Shown: positions 47,578 to 57,641, numbered from the stretch's first letter. The stretch: 64,000 nucleotides of DNA from Brachybacterium kimchii (GCF_023373525.1 NZ_CP097218.1:1-64000), one strand, 5' to 3'. The notes: generated by a model not told the origin, from the letters alone. A program made the numbers and translations.

Positions 47578-48099
47578 ATGAGCACCGCGAACGACAGGAC
47601 CCCGGACCCCGTCCCGAGCGACGCGCCGGGCGCACCCGACGACCACCAGGCCCGCCGGCTCCTCGCCGAGGCCGAGGGGCGCTCCCGCACCCTCCCGGCC
47701 GCCATCCCGGCGGCCTTCATCACCTTCGGCATGCTGTGCGTGATCGGCGCCTTCGCGGTGATCGGCCTGCACCTGGCGGCGCTCGTGCCCGAGTCGACCG
47801 ACTTCTCCCCGAACCTGCTCGTGCTCGTGTTCTCCCTGGTCTGGGTGGGCGTCGCGATTGTCCCGCTGTGGATCTTCCGCGACCGCTGGCGTCGCGGACT
47901 GGGGCGTCGCTGGGTCGCGCTGATGGCGGTCTGGGGCGTGCTCTGGATCGCCGGGATGATCCTCGCGACCACGACGCTCGCCTTCGTCATCGCCCCGCTG
48001 TTCTTCGTCCTGTTCGTCATCGCCGTCACCGGCGAGGCCGCGGCCCTCAAGACGCGCGGCCGCCGGGGAGCAGGGCGCGAGGAGGTGCAGGCGCGATGA
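47578..48099 (+). CDS. four-helix membrane protein of unknown function, paired with a winged-helix regulator
   Basis: 173 aa. A hydrophilic N-terminus (about 1-35) is followed by four likely membrane segments, near 38-63, 75-96, 110-130 and 132-155. I do not recognise a family. AGAGGAAC precedes the ATG. Its stop overlaps the regulator ATG (ATGA) and the operon is headed by a promoter with twin palindromes, so it is probably the regulated partner of a small sensor-type system. Confidence 0.7.
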   Translation: MSTANDRTPDPVPSDAPGAPDDHQARRLLAEAEGRSRTLPAAIPAAFITFGMLCVIGAFAVIGLHLAALVPESTDFSPNLLVLVFSLVWVGVAIVPLWIFRDRWRRGLGRRWVALMAVWGVLWIAGMILATTTLAFVIAPLFFVLFVIAVTGEAAALKTRGRRGAGREEVQAR

Positions 48100-48413
48100 G
48101 CGCGACCGCGAAGGACCACCCCCGCTTCCACCTCGAGTCCGAGCTCGCGCATCCGGTCCGGTTCTCGATCGTCGCGGCTCTCGCGCCCGTCGAGTCGATC
48201 GCCTTCGGCGAGCTGCGCGACGAGCTGCAGGTCAGTGACTCGGTGCTCTCCAAACAGATCACCGAGCTCGAAGGGGCGGGGTTCGTGAAGGCCGCGAAGG
48301 GATTCGTGGGCAAGCGTCCGCGCACCACCCTCTCGCTCACCAAGGACGGGCTGCGCCGCTGGCGCGATCACCTGGCGAACCTGAGGGCGATCGCGGGGCC
48401 GCCCGCGGAGTGA
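48096..48413 (+). CDS. winged-helix transcriptional regulator
   Basis: 105-aa protein of the small winged-helix class (MarR/ArsR-like fold). The recognition region is about 30-60 (SIAFGELRDELQVSDSVLSK), followed by a wing segment GFVGKRPRTTLSLTKDGLR. There is no separate ligand domain. It is coupled to the upstream membrane-protein gene and is likely to bind the twin AAGTACTT boxes, repressing its own operon. Confidence 0.82.
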   Translation: MSATAKDHPRFHLESELAHPVRFSIVAALAPVESIAFGELRDELQVSDSVLSKQITELEGAGFVKAAKGFVGKRPRTTLSLTKDGLRRWRDHLANLRAIAGPPAE

Positions 48414-48553
48414 CGCGGGGCCCGCGCCGACCGGGCCCCGGTCCCGGTCCGGATCCCGGTCCCCATACCGGGCCGATCGACCGCTGCCGGCGCCTGCTCC
48501 GCTAGGGTGCTGGGCAGCATGCTCGCAGCCCGTCCGAACCGGAGGATCGATCC

Positions 48554-49102
48554 GTGAACCGACCTGTCCCGAAGCGCGTCGCAGCGCAGCTCGACCGGCC
48601 CGTGCACGTGTCCGGACCGATCCGGGCGCTCTCGCGGATGGTGGGGAACTTCGCGACGTTCTCCGGGCGCGCGAGCCGCTCGGAGTTCTGGTGGGCCCAG
48701 CTCGCGGTGCTCCTGCTGTTCGTCATCCCCGTGCTGCTGTGCGTCATCGGGGGAGTGGTCGGCAGCGCGTGGGTCGAGCAGAAGGCGAAGGAGACGGAGG
48801 CGGGAGGAGAGCCCGCGTTCATGGGCCCCACTTTCGGGGACAGCCCGGGCATGGCGCTGGTGGTGTTCGGCGTGATGCTGGTGGTGATGCTCGTGATCGC
48901 CCTGATCGTGCCGAGCCTGTCCCTGCAGTGCCGGCGTCTGCGCGACGCCGGTTTCTCGGGCCTCTTCCTGCTGCTGAACCTGATCCCGTACCTCGGCCCG
49001 CTCGTCCTTCTCGTCTTCGCATTCCTGCCGAGCGCACCGGAGGGTGCACGGTACGACGTCCCGCAGCGACGAGCGGCGACGCAGGTCGCTGCGGGATCCT
49101 AA
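48554..49102 (+). CDS. DUF805 membrane protein
   Basis: 182 aa, starting with GTG. The DUF805 pattern is visible: FSGRASRSEFWWAQL, hydrophobic segments near 50-70 and 100-120, then CRRLRDAGFSGLFLLLNLIP and a last segment. The family is widespread, membrane-bound and of unknown role. TAGGGT at 48503-48508 may be its -10. It converges on purQ with a 15-nt gap. Confidence 0.85.
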   Translation: MNRPVPKRVAAQLDRPVHVSGPIRALSRMVGNFATFSGRASRSEFWWAQLAVLLLFVIPVLLCVIGGVVGSAWVEQKAKETEAGGEPAFMGPTFGDSPGMALVVFGVMLVVMLVIALIVPSLSLQCRRLRDAGFSGLFLLLNLIPYLGPLVLLVFAFLPSAPEGARYDVPQRRAATQVAAGS

Positions 49103-49117
49103 GCGCGATCGCGCAGG

Positions 49118-49843
49118 TCAGGCGACCAGCGACCCCAGCACCGAGGTGAAGAAGCGGCGCCCGTCGGTACCGGTGCGGGTGCCGCGGCCGGGCTCGTCGG
49201 GGCCGAAGCCAGGCTCGACCGCGTGCTCGGGATGCGGCATGAGGCCGACGACGTTCCCGCGCTCGTTGCGGACCCCGGCGATGTCGTGCCGGGAGCCGTT
49301 GGGGTTCTCCTCGAATCCCGCGGGCCCGTGCGTGGCGCCGGCGACGTAGCGGAAGACGACGCGGCCCTCCTCCTCGAGCTGGGCGAGGGTGCGCTCGTCG
49401 GCCACGTACTGGCCGTCCTGGTTCTTCAGCGGGATGCGGATGACCTCGCCCTCGGCGAACTCCGAGGTCCACGCGCTCGCCGTGCTCTCCACGCGCAGCG
49501 GCTGGTCGCGGCAGATGAAGGCGCGGTGGGCGTTCTTGATCATCGAGCCGGGCAGAAGGTGCGTCTCGCAGAGGATCTGGAAGCCGTTGCAGATGCCGAG
49601 GACCGGCATGCCGCCGTTCGCGGCGTCGACCACGCGGTCCATGACCGGGGCGAAGCGGCTGATGGCGCCCGCGCGCAGGTAGTCGCCGTAGGAGAAGCCC
49701 CCGGGCAGGACCACGGCGTCGACGTCCCGCAGGGAGTCCTCGCCGTGCCAGAGGGCGACGGGATCGCCGCCCACCTGCGCGATCGCGCGCAGCGCGTCGC
49801 GGTCGTCCAGAGTGCCCGGGAAGGTGACGACGCCGATGCGCAT
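49118..49843 (-). CDS. purQ: phosphoribosylformylglycinamidine synthase subunit PurQ
   Basis: Class I glutamine amidotransferase that supplies ammonia to PurL; 241 aa. The nucleophile is Cys85 in [10 protein letters not shown], with the His/Glu pair in PHPEHAVEP near the C-terminus. The ATG lies in the purS stop (ATGA). Confidence 0.95.
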   Translation of the reverse strand: MRIGVVTFPGTLDDRDALRAIAQVGGDPVALWHGEDSLRDVDAVVLPGGFSYGDYLRAGAISRFAPVMDRVVDAANGGMPVLGICNGFQILCETHLLPGSMIKNAHRAFICRDQPLRVESTASAWTSEFAEGEVIRIPLKNQDGQYVADERTLAQLEEEGRVVFRYVAGATHGPAGFEENPNGSRHDIAGVRNERGNVVGLMPHPEHAVEPGFGPDEPGRGTRTGTDGRRFFTSVLGSLVA

Positions 49844-50100
49844 CAGGCCTGCTCCTCGACGGTCTCGACGGCGACGACGTCCTCGATGACGGGGTTCGAC
49901 AGCAGCGTCTCGGCGGCCTCGCGCACCCGCGCGAGCGCGGCCTCGTCGGCCGGGCCCTCGAGCTCGAGCTCGAATCGCTTGCCCTGTCGCACGGAGGCGA
50001 TCCGCTCGAAGCCCAGCCGGGGGAGCGCGGCGGCGACCGCCTTGCCCTGGGGGTCCAGGATCTCGGGCTTCGGCATGACGTGGACCACGACGCGTGGCAT
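49843..50100 (-). CDS. purS: phosphoribosylformylglycinamidine synthase subunit PurS
   Basis: Small bridging subunit of the PurLQS complex, 85 aa: [20 protein letters not shown], then [22 protein letters not shown] precedes the ATG. The open frame extends 17 codons further, into non-conserved sequence. It is translationally coupled to purQ. Confidence 0.94.
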   Translation of the reverse strand: MPRVVVHVMPKPEILDPQGKAVAAALPRLGFERIASVRQGKRFELELEGPADEAALARVREAAETLLSNPVIEDVVAVETVEEQA

Positions 50101-50183
50101 GGGTTCTCCTGTCGGGGTGGCGGGCTCCGGCGGACCAGCGAGAGCGCGCACGTGCGCGCCCGCGCGACGGTGTGCGAGCCTTC

Positions 50184-50189
50184 ATCCTA
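50184..50189 (-). promoter_or_regulatory. -10 box of the purSQ promoter
   Basis: TAGGAT on the minus strand, about 85 nt before purS, in the gap shared with the divergent hydrolase gene. No clear -35. Confidence 0.4.
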
Positions 50190-50257
50190 GAGGCGCACGG
50201 ACCGCGGATGCGCACGGTGTCCGCGGGGCGTCCGCCAGAACGTCGAAGGAGCGCATG

Positions 50258-50974
50258 ATGAAGATCCGTCACCTGGGACATTCCTGCCTCGCGGTCGAGG
50301 CCGCGGGTCTGCGGCTGCTCGTGGACCCCGGGTCGTTCAGCGACCCGGACGCGGTGCTCGCCGCGGGGCCCTACGACGCGGTCGCCATCACCCACCAGCA
50401 CGCCGACCATGTCGCGCCCGCGCTGCTCGCCCGCGTGCTCGAGGCCTCGCCCGAGGCTCGCGTGCTGGCGGAGCCGCAGACCGCGGCGGGGCTGCGCGGG
50501 GAGCGGGAGCTGCCGGGAGGGGCGTTCGAGGGTGCGCTCGGTGCCGATCAGCTGGTCGAGCTGCCCGCGGGAGCACTGGAGCGGGTCGGCGCGGTCGAGG
50601 TGGGGGCCGTCGGCGGGGAGCATGCGATCATCCACCCGGACATCCCTCGGGTCGGCAACTCGGGCCTCGTCATCTCCGCCCCGGGCGAGCCGCTGCTCGG
50701 CGTGACCGGTGATTCCCTCGAGGTGGTGCCGGAGTTCGCGGGCATCGACGTGCTCGCGTTCGCCGTGGTCGCCCCCTGGTCGAAGATGCAGGAGACCATC
50801 GACTTCCTGCGTGCGGTCCGTCCGGTGCTCGCGCTGCCGGTGCACGACAACGTCGTCAGCACGCAGGGTCGGACGATCTTCATCGCCCAGTCCACCAACC
50901 TCGCACCCGAGGGCACCGAGGTCCGCGACTGGCCGGAGGGTGAGCGAGTCGTGGAGGTCGCTGCCGCGGGGTGA
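50258..50974 (+). CDS. metallo-beta-lactamase-fold hydrolase (UlaG-like)
   Basis: 238 aa. It starts [20 protein letters not shown], has the metal motif HQHADH in [12 protein letters not shown] and later a conserved GDS and VHDN, like the UlaG/YcjX-type L-ascorbate-6-phosphate lactonase superfamily. The substrate is unknown. Of two adjacent ATGs, the second (50258) has AAGGA at better spacing. It is divergent from purS and converges on the HNH gene. Confidence 0.8.
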   Translation: MKIRHLGHSCLAVEAAGLRLLVDPGSFSDPDAVLAAGPYDAVAITHQHADHVAPALLARVLEASPEARVLAEPQTAAGLRGERELPGGAFEGALGADQLVELPAGALERVGAVEVGAVGGEHAIIHPDIPRVGNSGLVISAPGEPLLGVTGDSLEVVPEFAGIDVLAFAVVAPWSKMQETIDFLRAVRPVLALPVHDNVVSTQGRTIFIAQSTNLAPEGTEVRDWPEGERVVEVAAAG

Positions 50975-51033
50975 CGGGACCTCGGGGCGCGCCCGGGTCG
51001 CGGGGCGGGTGTCCTCGGCCGGCGTCGCGTCGT

Positions 51034-53238
51034 TCAGCCGGCGTCGCGTCGTCGGGCGCACGTGCTGGGCTCCGGAGCCGACGCGCTGGGCGCTCGGACC
51101 GACGAGCGGAGGCCTCCCAGGTCTTCGTCGGGCCGGCCGAGGGCGTCGAGCCGGTCGAACTCATCGAGGATGTCGAACTCGTCCCAGTCGACATCGCAGC
51201 CGGAGAAGGCTGGGCCGAAGGCGTCCATCGCTGCCTGGTGCATGCGGTCCTCGTCGGAGGCGGAGCGCCCCGCGCAGGGGTCGCGTGCGATGAGGTCCTC
51301 GACGGGCTCGAGCTCGGGCTCCTCGATGAGGAGGCGCAGGTGGGAGCGGCCTTTCCCGCGGGTCTGGCCGTCGACCGCGTCGCGATCGAACCAGGACCGG
51401 GGATCTGCGTCCAGCGCGTGCGCCTGCACGGCGGTCCGCGACATCGGAAGCCCGGTCTGGGCGCCGGGCGTCACGGTCGCCGTGGCGCCGAGGCGGGAGG
51501 TCCAGGTGACGCGGTGGCTGCCGTCCTCGGCGGGAACATGCTCGGCGCTGCCCAGCGTCTCCTTGGTCAGGTTGCAGTGCGCGCACAGCGCCTGCCCGTT
51601 GAGCGCGCTGGTCAGCCCGCCCTCGGCGTGGGGGCGGATGTGGTCCGCATGCCGGATCGAGGCGTCGCAGTACGGCCCGCCGCAGAGGATCTCGCGGATA
51701 CGCATGTAGCGAGCGAGACCCTGTGGGAAGGCGCGTGAGCGCGACTCCATCGCCACCAGTTCACCCGTGGTGGGATGCGTGAACAGCCGGCGCAGCTCGT
51801 CGGCCATCCCCTCCTCGGCCTCCAGCAGCTGCAGCGCGCGCCGGTACCGCTCGCCGGGGCTGAGCCCGGCGGCACCGGTGCCGGAGCGGCCCGCGTCCGG
51901 ATGCGAAGCGTCGGAGGGGGAGGGGAGGTCGTTCGACGGCTCCGTCGTCGACGAGCCCGACCCTGGTGGGCCCTGGGCCCGCAGATCCTCCGCGGGCGGG
52001 GCGCCCCGCGCCGCGCGCAGGTGCGCCGTGATCGCGTCGACCTGCTGCGTGCGGCGCTGCGCGGGCGTCTCGAGGTCCACGAGGTCCGCGATCGCGTCCG
52101 GCAGCGGGAGGTCCTCGTCGAGGGTCGGCTTCGCGGGCTCGGCCTGCGGCGGGTCGCCGAGCAGGGAGTGGTGCGCCCGCTCGCGTCGGGTATCGATGTC
52201 CTGGCCGAGCACGTGGTCGCGCACCTGGCCGGCGTCGATCACCCCGTAGCCCTCGATCGTCGCCGGCTCGCCGTGCGCGGGGGAGAAGAGCGCGCGCTCG
52301 GAGATGACGACGCCGATCTGCAGGGTCACGGGATCGACGGCGCCGTGGCGGCCCAGGATCGTGTCGGAGAGCAGATCGGCCATGAGCTGGCCGTGGGTGC
52401 GGTCCTCGCCGGCGGCGCGCATCTTCTCCGCCTCGAGGGACAGCCGCCGACGGATCGCCTGGCAGTCGAGTCCCGAGAGATGGGCCGTCACGGTGCCCAT
52501 CCCGTGCGCTCCGGCGCGCACGGTCACGGATCGCTCCTGCTCGGCGCAACGGTGGCGGCGCGGAGCGCCCTGCGGGTCGAGGGTCTGTGCGAGCGCATCG
52601 ACCTCCCGGGACCAGCGCGAGGTGCTCGCGCCCTCGAGGTCCGGCAGGTGCTGGTCAAGGACCTCGTCGACCTCTGAGCGGAGATCCGGCTGGACCGGAC
52701 CGGCCGCACGACCGATCGCGTAGGCCGCCTCGGAGGTGATCGCACCGGACGCGAGGGCCTCGAACATGCGCGGCATCTCCCGGACCAGGCGCTCTCCGGC
52801 GCGCAGGCGGCGGGAGGCCAGGGCGGGGGAGATGCGCGATGCCATCCGGACTTCGTCGGCGGTGCGGCGGCCCTGGTCACGGGCGGGCGCGCCCTCGGCG
52901 ATATCTTGACCGCGCACGGCCGTGTCGAGTGCCGTCATGGTCCGCATCTCGAGCGCGGAGAGCGCCGAGTGCGCGCGGTCGATCACGGACAGGACCTGCG
53001 AGAGCGCTGCGGCATCGAGGCCGGATCCGGCGCCCGTGAAGGACGCGTCGGTCGAGAGCGCGACCCGGCCGAGCGCGTCGGCGACGGCACCGAGGTCGAG
53101 GAGCTCGTCACGGATGGGAGAGTCCGCGTCGGCGGTCGACGGAGCACCAGCTGAGGGGACATCGGCAGAGGCGACAGGACGGGGATGCAGGAGGACCCGA
53201 CCATCGGCCGTGACCGAAGCCGAGGTGGCGGTGGTCAT
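51034..53238 (-). CDS. DUF222 and HNH endonuclease domain protein (13E12 repeat family)
   Basis: 734 aa. The N-terminal DUF222 region (about 40-330) precedes a low-complexity acidic/Pro/Ser linker. An HNH nuclease motif follows near residue 545 ([19 protein letters not shown] and [11 protein letters not shown]), with paired cysteines for zinc. An acidic C-terminus ends the protein. This family is multicopy in many actinobacteria and related to the M. tuberculosis REP13E12 repeats; its role is not established. The ATG at 53238 has GAGGAG 7 nt upstream; one at 53292 is also possible. It lies between purC and the purSQ region. Confidence 0.8.
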   Translation of the reverse strand: MTTATSASVTADGRVLLHPRPVASADVPSAGAPSTADADSPIRDELLDLGAVADALGRVALSTDASFTGAGSGLDAAALSQVLSVIDRAHSALSALEMRTMTALDTAVRGQDIAEGAPARDQGRRTADEVRMASRISPALASRRLRAGERLVREMPRMFEALASGAITSEAAYAIGRAAGPVQPDLRSEVDEVLDQHLPDLEGASTSRWSREVDALAQTLDPQGAPRRHRCAEQERSVTVRAGAHGMGTVTAHLSGLDCQAIRRRLSLEAEKMRAAGEDRTHGQLMADLLSDTILGRHGAVDPVTLQIGVVISERALFSPAHGEPATIEGYGVIDAGQVRDHVLGQDIDTRRERAHHSLLGDPPQAEPAKPTLDEDLPLPDAIADLVDLETPAQRRTQQVDAITAHLRAARGAPPAEDLRAQGPPGSGSSTTEPSNDLPSPSDASHPDAGRSGTGAAGLSPGERYRRALQLLEAEEGMADELRRLFTHPTTGELVAMESRSRAFPQGLARYMRIREILCGGPYCDASIRHADHIRPHAEGGLTSALNGQALCAHCNLTKETLGSAEHVPAEDGSHRVTWTSRLGATATVTPGAQTGLPMSRTAVQAHALDADPRSWFDRDAVDGQTRGKGRSHLRLLIEEPELEPVEDLIARDPCAGRSASDEDRMHQAAMDAFGPAFSGCDVDWDEFDILDEFDRLDALGRPDEDLGGLRSSVRAPSASAPEPSTCARRRDAG

Positions 53239-53245
53239 CCCGCCG

Positions 53246-53251
53246 CTCCTC
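53246..53251 (-). promoter_or_regulatory. ribosome binding site supporting the HNH gene start
   Basis: GAGGAG on the minus strand, 7 nt from the ATG at 53238. The 302-nt gap to purC contains no gene. Confidence 0.55.
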
Positions 53252-53540
53252 GGTGCCCGCGCGGTCGCCGCGCCCCGGTCTTCCTCGTCCATGCACCCAT
53301 GCTCCTCGGGGGCACCGACATTCGAAGCGCTGAGGAGCCGGATGTGGAAAGTGAACTGGGTCACATTCCGGACGGGTGCCGAAGAGGAGCGACGAGGGAG
53401 GGCGAGGCGGTACGAGGCAGGAGGGAGCGAGCGCGGAACGAGCGGTGGAATCGAGGGAAGCGGAGCACGCGGGGCTGAGGAGGTGACGCGGGCCGGCGGC
53501 CCGAGGATTCAGACTCTCGCCACCCCACATCCCGCATGAC

Positions 53541-54506
53541 TCATCCCTCGGGGTCGAACTCCCGCCCGGTCAGGCGCTCGAACGCCTCGATGTAGCGGTC
53601 GCGGGTCTGCGCGACCACGTCGGGCGGCAGCTCCGGAGGCTCCTGGCCCGAGGTCCGGTCCCAGCCCGAGGCGTCGGACGTCAGCCAGTCGCGCACGAAC
53701 TGCTTGTCGAGGCTGGGCTGGGCGACGCCCTCGCGATAGGCGTCGGCCGACCAGAAGCGCGAGGAATCAGGGGTGAGCACCTCGTCTCCGAGCGTGAGCG
53801 TGCCGTCGGCCCGCGAGAAGCCGAACTCGAGCTTCGTGTCCGCGAGCAGGATCCCGCGCTCGGCAGCGATCTGCTGCGCGCGCACGTAGACGGCGCGCGT
53901 GAGCTCGTCCAGGCGGTCGACGAGGTCGCCGCCCAGGCGCTCACGTGCCTGGTCGACGGTGATGTTCTCGTCGTGCTCCCCCTGCTCGGCCTTGGTCGAC
54001 GGGGTGAACAGGGGGCGCGGCAGGCGCGAGGCCTCCACGAGACCCGCGGGCAGCGTGTGGCCGCCGACGGCGCCGTCGCGCTCGTAGTCCGCGCGGCCCG
54101 AGCCCGTGAGATAGCCGCGCACCACGCACTCGAGCGGGATCATGTCGAGCGCCCGGCAGCGCAGCGCCCGGCCGCGCACCTGCTCGGGGACGTCATCGGC
54201 CGAGATCACATGGTTCGGGACGATGTCCGCCAGCTGCTCGAACCAGAACAGCGAGATGCCCGTGAGCACGCGTCCCTTGTCGGGGATGCCGGGGGCGAGG
54301 GAGAAGTCGTACGCGCTGATGCGGTCGGTCGCGACGACGAGCACTTCGCGGGCGCCCGCGAGGTCCTCGCCAGCGGGCACGTAGAGCTCGCGGACCTTGC
54401 CGCTCACCGCGTGGTCCCATCCCGGCAGGGCGGGGGCGGTGATCAGGGGCGCGGAGCGCGGCTCGCGGTCCGGGGCCGACGGGACGTCCGGGCTCGCCGG
54501 GCTCAT
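53541..54506 (-). CDS. purC: phosphoribosylaminoimidazolesuccinocarboxamide (SAICAR) synthase
   Basis: Joins aspartate to CAIR with ATP in purine synthesis; 321 aa. [18 protein letters not shown] and [15 protein letters not shown] are family signatures, as is [10 protein letters not shown]. The ATG overlaps the purD stop (ATGA). Confidence 0.95.
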   Translation of the reverse strand: MSPASPDVPSAPDREPRSAPLITAPALPGWDHAVSGKVRELYVPAGEDLAGAREVLVVATDRISAYDFSLAPGIPDKGRVLTGISLFWFEQLADIVPNHVISADDVPEQVRGRALRCRALDMIPLECVVRGYLTGSGRADYERDGAVGGHTLPAGLVEASRLPRPLFTPSTKAEQGEHDENITVDQARERLGGDLVDRLDELTRAVYVRAQQIAAERGILLADTKLEFGFSRADGTLTLGDEVLTPDSSRFWSADAYREGVAQPSLDKQFVRDWLTSDASGWDRTSGQEPPELPPDVVAQTRDRYIEAFERLTGREFDPEG

Positions 54507-55801
54507 GCCCCGGCCGCCTCTGACCCGGCCGCCTCATCCGCAGCTGCCTGCTGCGCGATGTCCGTGCGGTGGTGCGAGCCGGGGAGGTCGATCCGATCGA
54601 TGCCCGCGTAGGCGAGCGTCCTCGCGGCCTCGAGGGTCGGGCCGACGCCGACGACCGAGAGCACGCGCCCGCCGGAGCTCACGAGGTGGCCCTCGGGGTC
54701 GACGTCGGTGCCGGCGTGGATCACGACGGCGCCCTGCGCGGCGGCCTCGTCGAAGCCGGAGATGTGGTCACCGGTGCGGGGCCGGCGGGGATAGCCGGGG
54801 GCCGCGAGGACCACTGTGACCGCGGCGTCGTCCGACCAGGTGGGCACGGCGACGGCGCTCAGGTCGCCGCGCGCGGCCGCGAGCAGCAGCTCGCCGAAGG
54901 GGCTGGTGAGGCGCTCGAGGACGACCTGCGTCTCGGGGTCGCCGAAGCGCGCGTTGAACTCGACCACGCGCACGCCGCGCGCGGTGAGCGCGAGGCCGCA
55001 GTAGAGGATGCCGACGAAGGGCGTGCCGCGCCGGGCGAGCTCGTCGATCGTGGGCTGGGCGACGGCGGCGACGACCTCGCGGGCGAGGTCCGCGTCCGCC
55101 CAGGGCAGGGGCGAGTAGGCGCCCATGCCGCCCGTGTTCGGGCCCTCGTCGCCGTCGAGGGCGCGCTTGAAGTCCTGCGCGGGGGCGAGCGGCACCACGC
55201 GCGTCCCGTCGCTCACGCAGAAGAGGGAGACCTCGGGGCCGTCGAGGTACTCCTCGACGACGACGGATCCGCCCGCGCCGATGACGGCGCGGCCGTGCGC
55301 GATCGCGTGCTCGATGTCGTCGGTGACCACGACGCCCTTGCCCGCGGCGAGGCCGTCGGCCTTCACCACGAAGGGCACGTCGCGCAGCGGGTTCACCCGG
55401 TCCAGGCCGGCGAGCACCGCGTCGCCGGAGGAGACGGACACGGAGCGGGCCGTGGGCACGGCCGCGGCCTCCATGATCTCCTTCGCCCAGGTCTTCGACC
55501 CCTCGAGGCGGGCCGCCTCGGCCGACGGCCCGAAGACGGCGATGCCGTCCTCGCGCAGCACGTCCGCGAGGCCCGCGACCAGCGGCGCCTCGGGTCCCAC
55601 GACGACCAGGTCGACCGCGAGCTCGCGAGCGAGGGCCAGGAGGCCCTCGTGGTCGTCGAGCGCGACGTCGTGGCAGGTCGCGTGGTCGCCGATGCCGGGG
55701 TTCCCGGGAGCGGCGTGGAGGACCGGGGCAGGGGAGTCGCGGGAGAGGCGGCGCACGATGGCGTGCTCGCGGCCCCCGGAGCCGATGACGAGGATCTTCA
55801 C
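54503..55801 (-). CDS. purD: phosphoribosylamine-glycine ligase
   Basis: ATP-grasp enzyme that makes GAR from phosphoribosylamine and glycine; 432 aa from the GTG at 55801. It begins [20 protein letters not shown] and has [27 protein letters not shown] and the C-terminal domain. A GTG three codons upstream is possible, but TAGGGT lies 7 nt before 55801, which fits a leaderless mRNA starting at this GTG. It overlaps purC by 4 nt. Confidence 0.95.
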   Translation of the reverse strand: MKILVIGSGGREHAIVRRLSRDSPAPVLHAAPGNPGIGDHATCHDVALDDHEGLLALARELAVDLVVVGPEAPLVAGLADVLREDGIAVFGPSAEAARLEGSKTWAKEIMEAAAVPTARSVSVSSGDAVLAGLDRVNPLRDVPFVVKADGLAAGKGVVVTDDIEHAIAHGRAVIGAGGSVVVEEYLDGPEVSLFCVSDGTRVVPLAPAQDFKRALDGDEGPNTGGMGAYSPLPWADADLAREVVAAVAQPTIDELARRGTPFVGILYCGLALTARGVRVVEFNARFGDPETQVVLERLTSPFGELLLAAARGDLSAVAVPTWSDDAAVTVVLAAPGYPRRPRTGDHISGFDEAAAQGAVVIHAGTDVDPEGHLVSSGGRVLSVVGVGPTLEAARTLAYAGIDRIDLPGSHHRTDIAQQAAADEAAGSEAAGA

Positions 55802-55808
55802 GCGGCAC

Positions 55809-55814
55809 ACCCTA
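55809..55814 (-). promoter_or_regulatory. -10 box of leaderless purD
   Basis: TAGGGT on the minus strand, ending 7 nt before the purD GTG, so that transcription would begin at or beside the start codon. Confidence 0.5.
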
Positions 55815-55862
55815 CCGGCCGACCGGTGACCGGCCCGGGGCGGTGCCGGGGAGCGGGACGAC

Positions 55863-55868
55863 TACGCT
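55863..55868 (+). promoter_or_regulatory. -10 box of leaderless truA
   Basis: TACGCT, 7 nt before the truA ATG, mirroring the divergent purD promoter 48 bp away. No ribosome binding site precedes truA. Confidence 0.5.
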
Positions 55869-55875
55869 CGCTCCC

Positions 55876-56730
55876 ATGCGTCTGCGCCTCGATCTCGCCT
55901 ACGACGGCACCGACTTCCACGGATGGGCCGCCCAGCCCGGGCAGCGCACCGTGCAGGGAGTGCTCGAGGAGGCGCTGCAGCGCGTGACGCGCACCGACGT
56001 CCGGGTCACCGTCGCCGGACGCACCGACGCGGGGGTCCACGCCCGGGGCCAGGTCACCCACCTCGACCTCCCGGACCGGGCGGTCGCCGTGCTTCCCGGG
56101 CGCAGCGACCGCTCTCCCGCCGACGCCCTCGTCGCGCGACTGGGCGGCGTGCTGCCGGCGGATGTCGTCGTCCGCTCCGCGCGAGAGGTCCCCGAGGCCT
56201 TCGACGCGCGCTTCGGGGCGATCGCCCGGACGTACCGCTACCGCATCTCCGACGGGCCGCTCGTCCACGACCCGCTGCGGCGCGACGTGCTGCGCCATCG
56301 CCGCCCGCTCGACGTCAGCGCGATGGGGGAGGCGAGCGCCGCACTCCTGGGCGAGCACGACTTCCTGTCCTTCTGCCGCCCGCGCGAGGGCGCGACCACG
56401 ATCCGCACCCTGCGCGAGCTGTCCTGGCAGCGCCCCGGCGAGGGCAGGCGCGACGAGCACCTGGTGGTCGCGACCGTGAGGGCCGACGCCTTCTGCCACC
56501 ACATGGTCCGCTCCCTGGTGGGCGCGATGCTCGCCGTCGGCGAGGGCCGACGGGGCAGCGACCGTCCGCTCGAGATCCTGCGCGCCCGCACCCGCGAGGC
56601 CGCGACCCGCACGACGCCCGGCGCCGCCCCGATGGCGCCGCCGGAGGGGCTCACGCTCGAGAGCGTCGAGTACCCGGCCGACGGCGATCTCGCCGCGCAG
56701 GCGGAGGCGGCCCGGCGGCTGCGCGGGTGA
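55876..56730 (+). CDS. truA: tRNA pseudouridine(38-40) synthase TruA
   Basis: Isomerises U38-40 in the tRNA anticodon arm; 284 aa. It starts MRLRLDLAYDGTDFHGWAAQ; the catalytic Asp51 is in GRTDAGVHARGQV. FCHHMVRSLVGAMLAVGEGR is also conserved. In most actinobacteria truA follows rplQ; here it is about 25 kb away but still upstream of rplM-rpsI. Its last codons lie in a 23-bp tandem repeat. Confidence 0.94.
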   Translation: MRLRLDLAYDGTDFHGWAAQPGQRTVQGVLEEALQRVTRTDVRVTVAGRTDAGVHARGQVTHLDLPDRAVAVLPGRSDRSPADALVARLGGVLPADVVVRSAREVPEAFDARFGAIARTYRYRISDGPLVHDPLRRDVLRHRRPLDVSAMGEASAALLGEHDFLSFCRPREGATTIRTLRELSWQRPGEGRRDEHLVVATVRADAFCHHMVRSLVGAMLAVGEGRRGSDRPLEILRARTREAATRTTPGAAPMAPPEGLTLESVEYPADGDLAAQAEAARRLRG

Positions 56731-56781
56731 CGGCTCGGCGGCTGCCCGGGTGACGGCCCGGCGGCCGCGCGGGCGAGAGGT
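56713..56781. repeat. three tandem 23-bp repeats across the truA stop codon
   Basis: Degenerate copies of CGGCGGCTGCGCGGGTGACGG at 56713-56735, 56736-56758 and 56759-56781. The truA TGA is within the first copy; copies decay with distance. Probably replication slippage. Confidence 0.75.
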
Positions 56782-56836
56782 CGGAGTGGAATCGACCACA
56801 GCGAGCGTTCCCGCAGGTCGGCAGGCACGGGCGGCA

Positions 56837-56866
56837 TTGACCGACCTCTGTCCGCCCGGCTATCAT
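56837..56866 (+). promoter_or_regulatory. rplM-rpsI promoter (TTGACC-18-TATCAT)
   Basis: TTGACC (56837-56842) and TATCAT (56861-56866) with 18-nt spacing, one of the best promoters in the window. The leader to rplM is about 275 nt. The 416-nt gap after truA holds the tandem repeat, this promoter and the leader, and no gene. Confidence 0.7.
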
Positions 56867-57146
56867 GACGAGTCGTCGTGCCCAGATGTGCACCCGAACC
56901 GCAGCCGAAGCTCACGCCGGCGCGAGCAGGGTTCCTCACACACATCGAGGGTCTCACCGTCAGCAGCGATCCGCGCTTCATCACCGCGGCCCGCGACCGA
57001 CGGGCCGAGGTCCAGGCGCGACGAGACGGCCATGCTTTAACCGAAGGAAGCGTGTCCACGGTCCAGATCGAATCGTGCCCCCAGGGGCGTGCATCCGCGC
57101 GCCCCTGATCCATGCGGGGCACACACGACGAGAGAAGAAGGCACGA

Positions 57147-57590
57147 GTGCGTACGTTCACCCCGAAGCCCGACGATGTCGAGCGCTCCTGGTACGTCATC
57201 GACGCAACGGATGTCGTCCTCGGCCGGCTCGCTTCCCAGGCTGCTCAGCTCCTGCGGGGAAAGCACAAGCCGGTCTTCGCACCCCACGTGGATGCAGGCG
57301 ACTTCGTCATCATCATCAACGCTGACAAGGTTGCCCTGACCGGCAACAAGCGCGAGGCCAAGCTGGCATACCGCCACTCCGGCTACCCGGGCGGCCTCCG
57401 CGCCATCCCCTACTCCGAGCTCCTCGAGACCTACCCCGAGCGCGCGGTCGAGAAGGCTGTCCGCGGGATGCTCCCGAAGAACAAGCTGGCGACCCAGCAG
57501 CTCAAGAAGCTCAAGGTCTACGCCGGCCCGGAGCACCCCCACAAGGCACAGCAGCCCACCGAATTCACCTTCGACCAGGTGGCGCAGTAA
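57147..57590 (+). CDS. rplM: 50S ribosomal protein L13
   Basis: Early-assembly large-subunit protein, 147 aa. It starts with GTG ([20 protein letters not shown]) behind AGAAGAAGG and contains [19 protein letters not shown] and [17 protein letters not shown]. It heads the two-gene rplM-rpsI operon. Confidence 0.97.
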   Translation: MRTFTPKPDDVERSWYVIDATDVVLGRLASQAAQLLRGKHKPVFAPHVDAGDFVIIINADKVALTGNKREAKLAYRHSGYPGGLRAIPYSELLETYPERAVEKAVRGMLPKNKLATQQLKKLKVYAGPEHPHKAQQPTEFTFDQVAQ

Positions 57591-57641
57591 GCGGGCGCGC
57601 CCCGCGCTCGCCCTGCCGCACGGAACATACTGAGGAGAACC

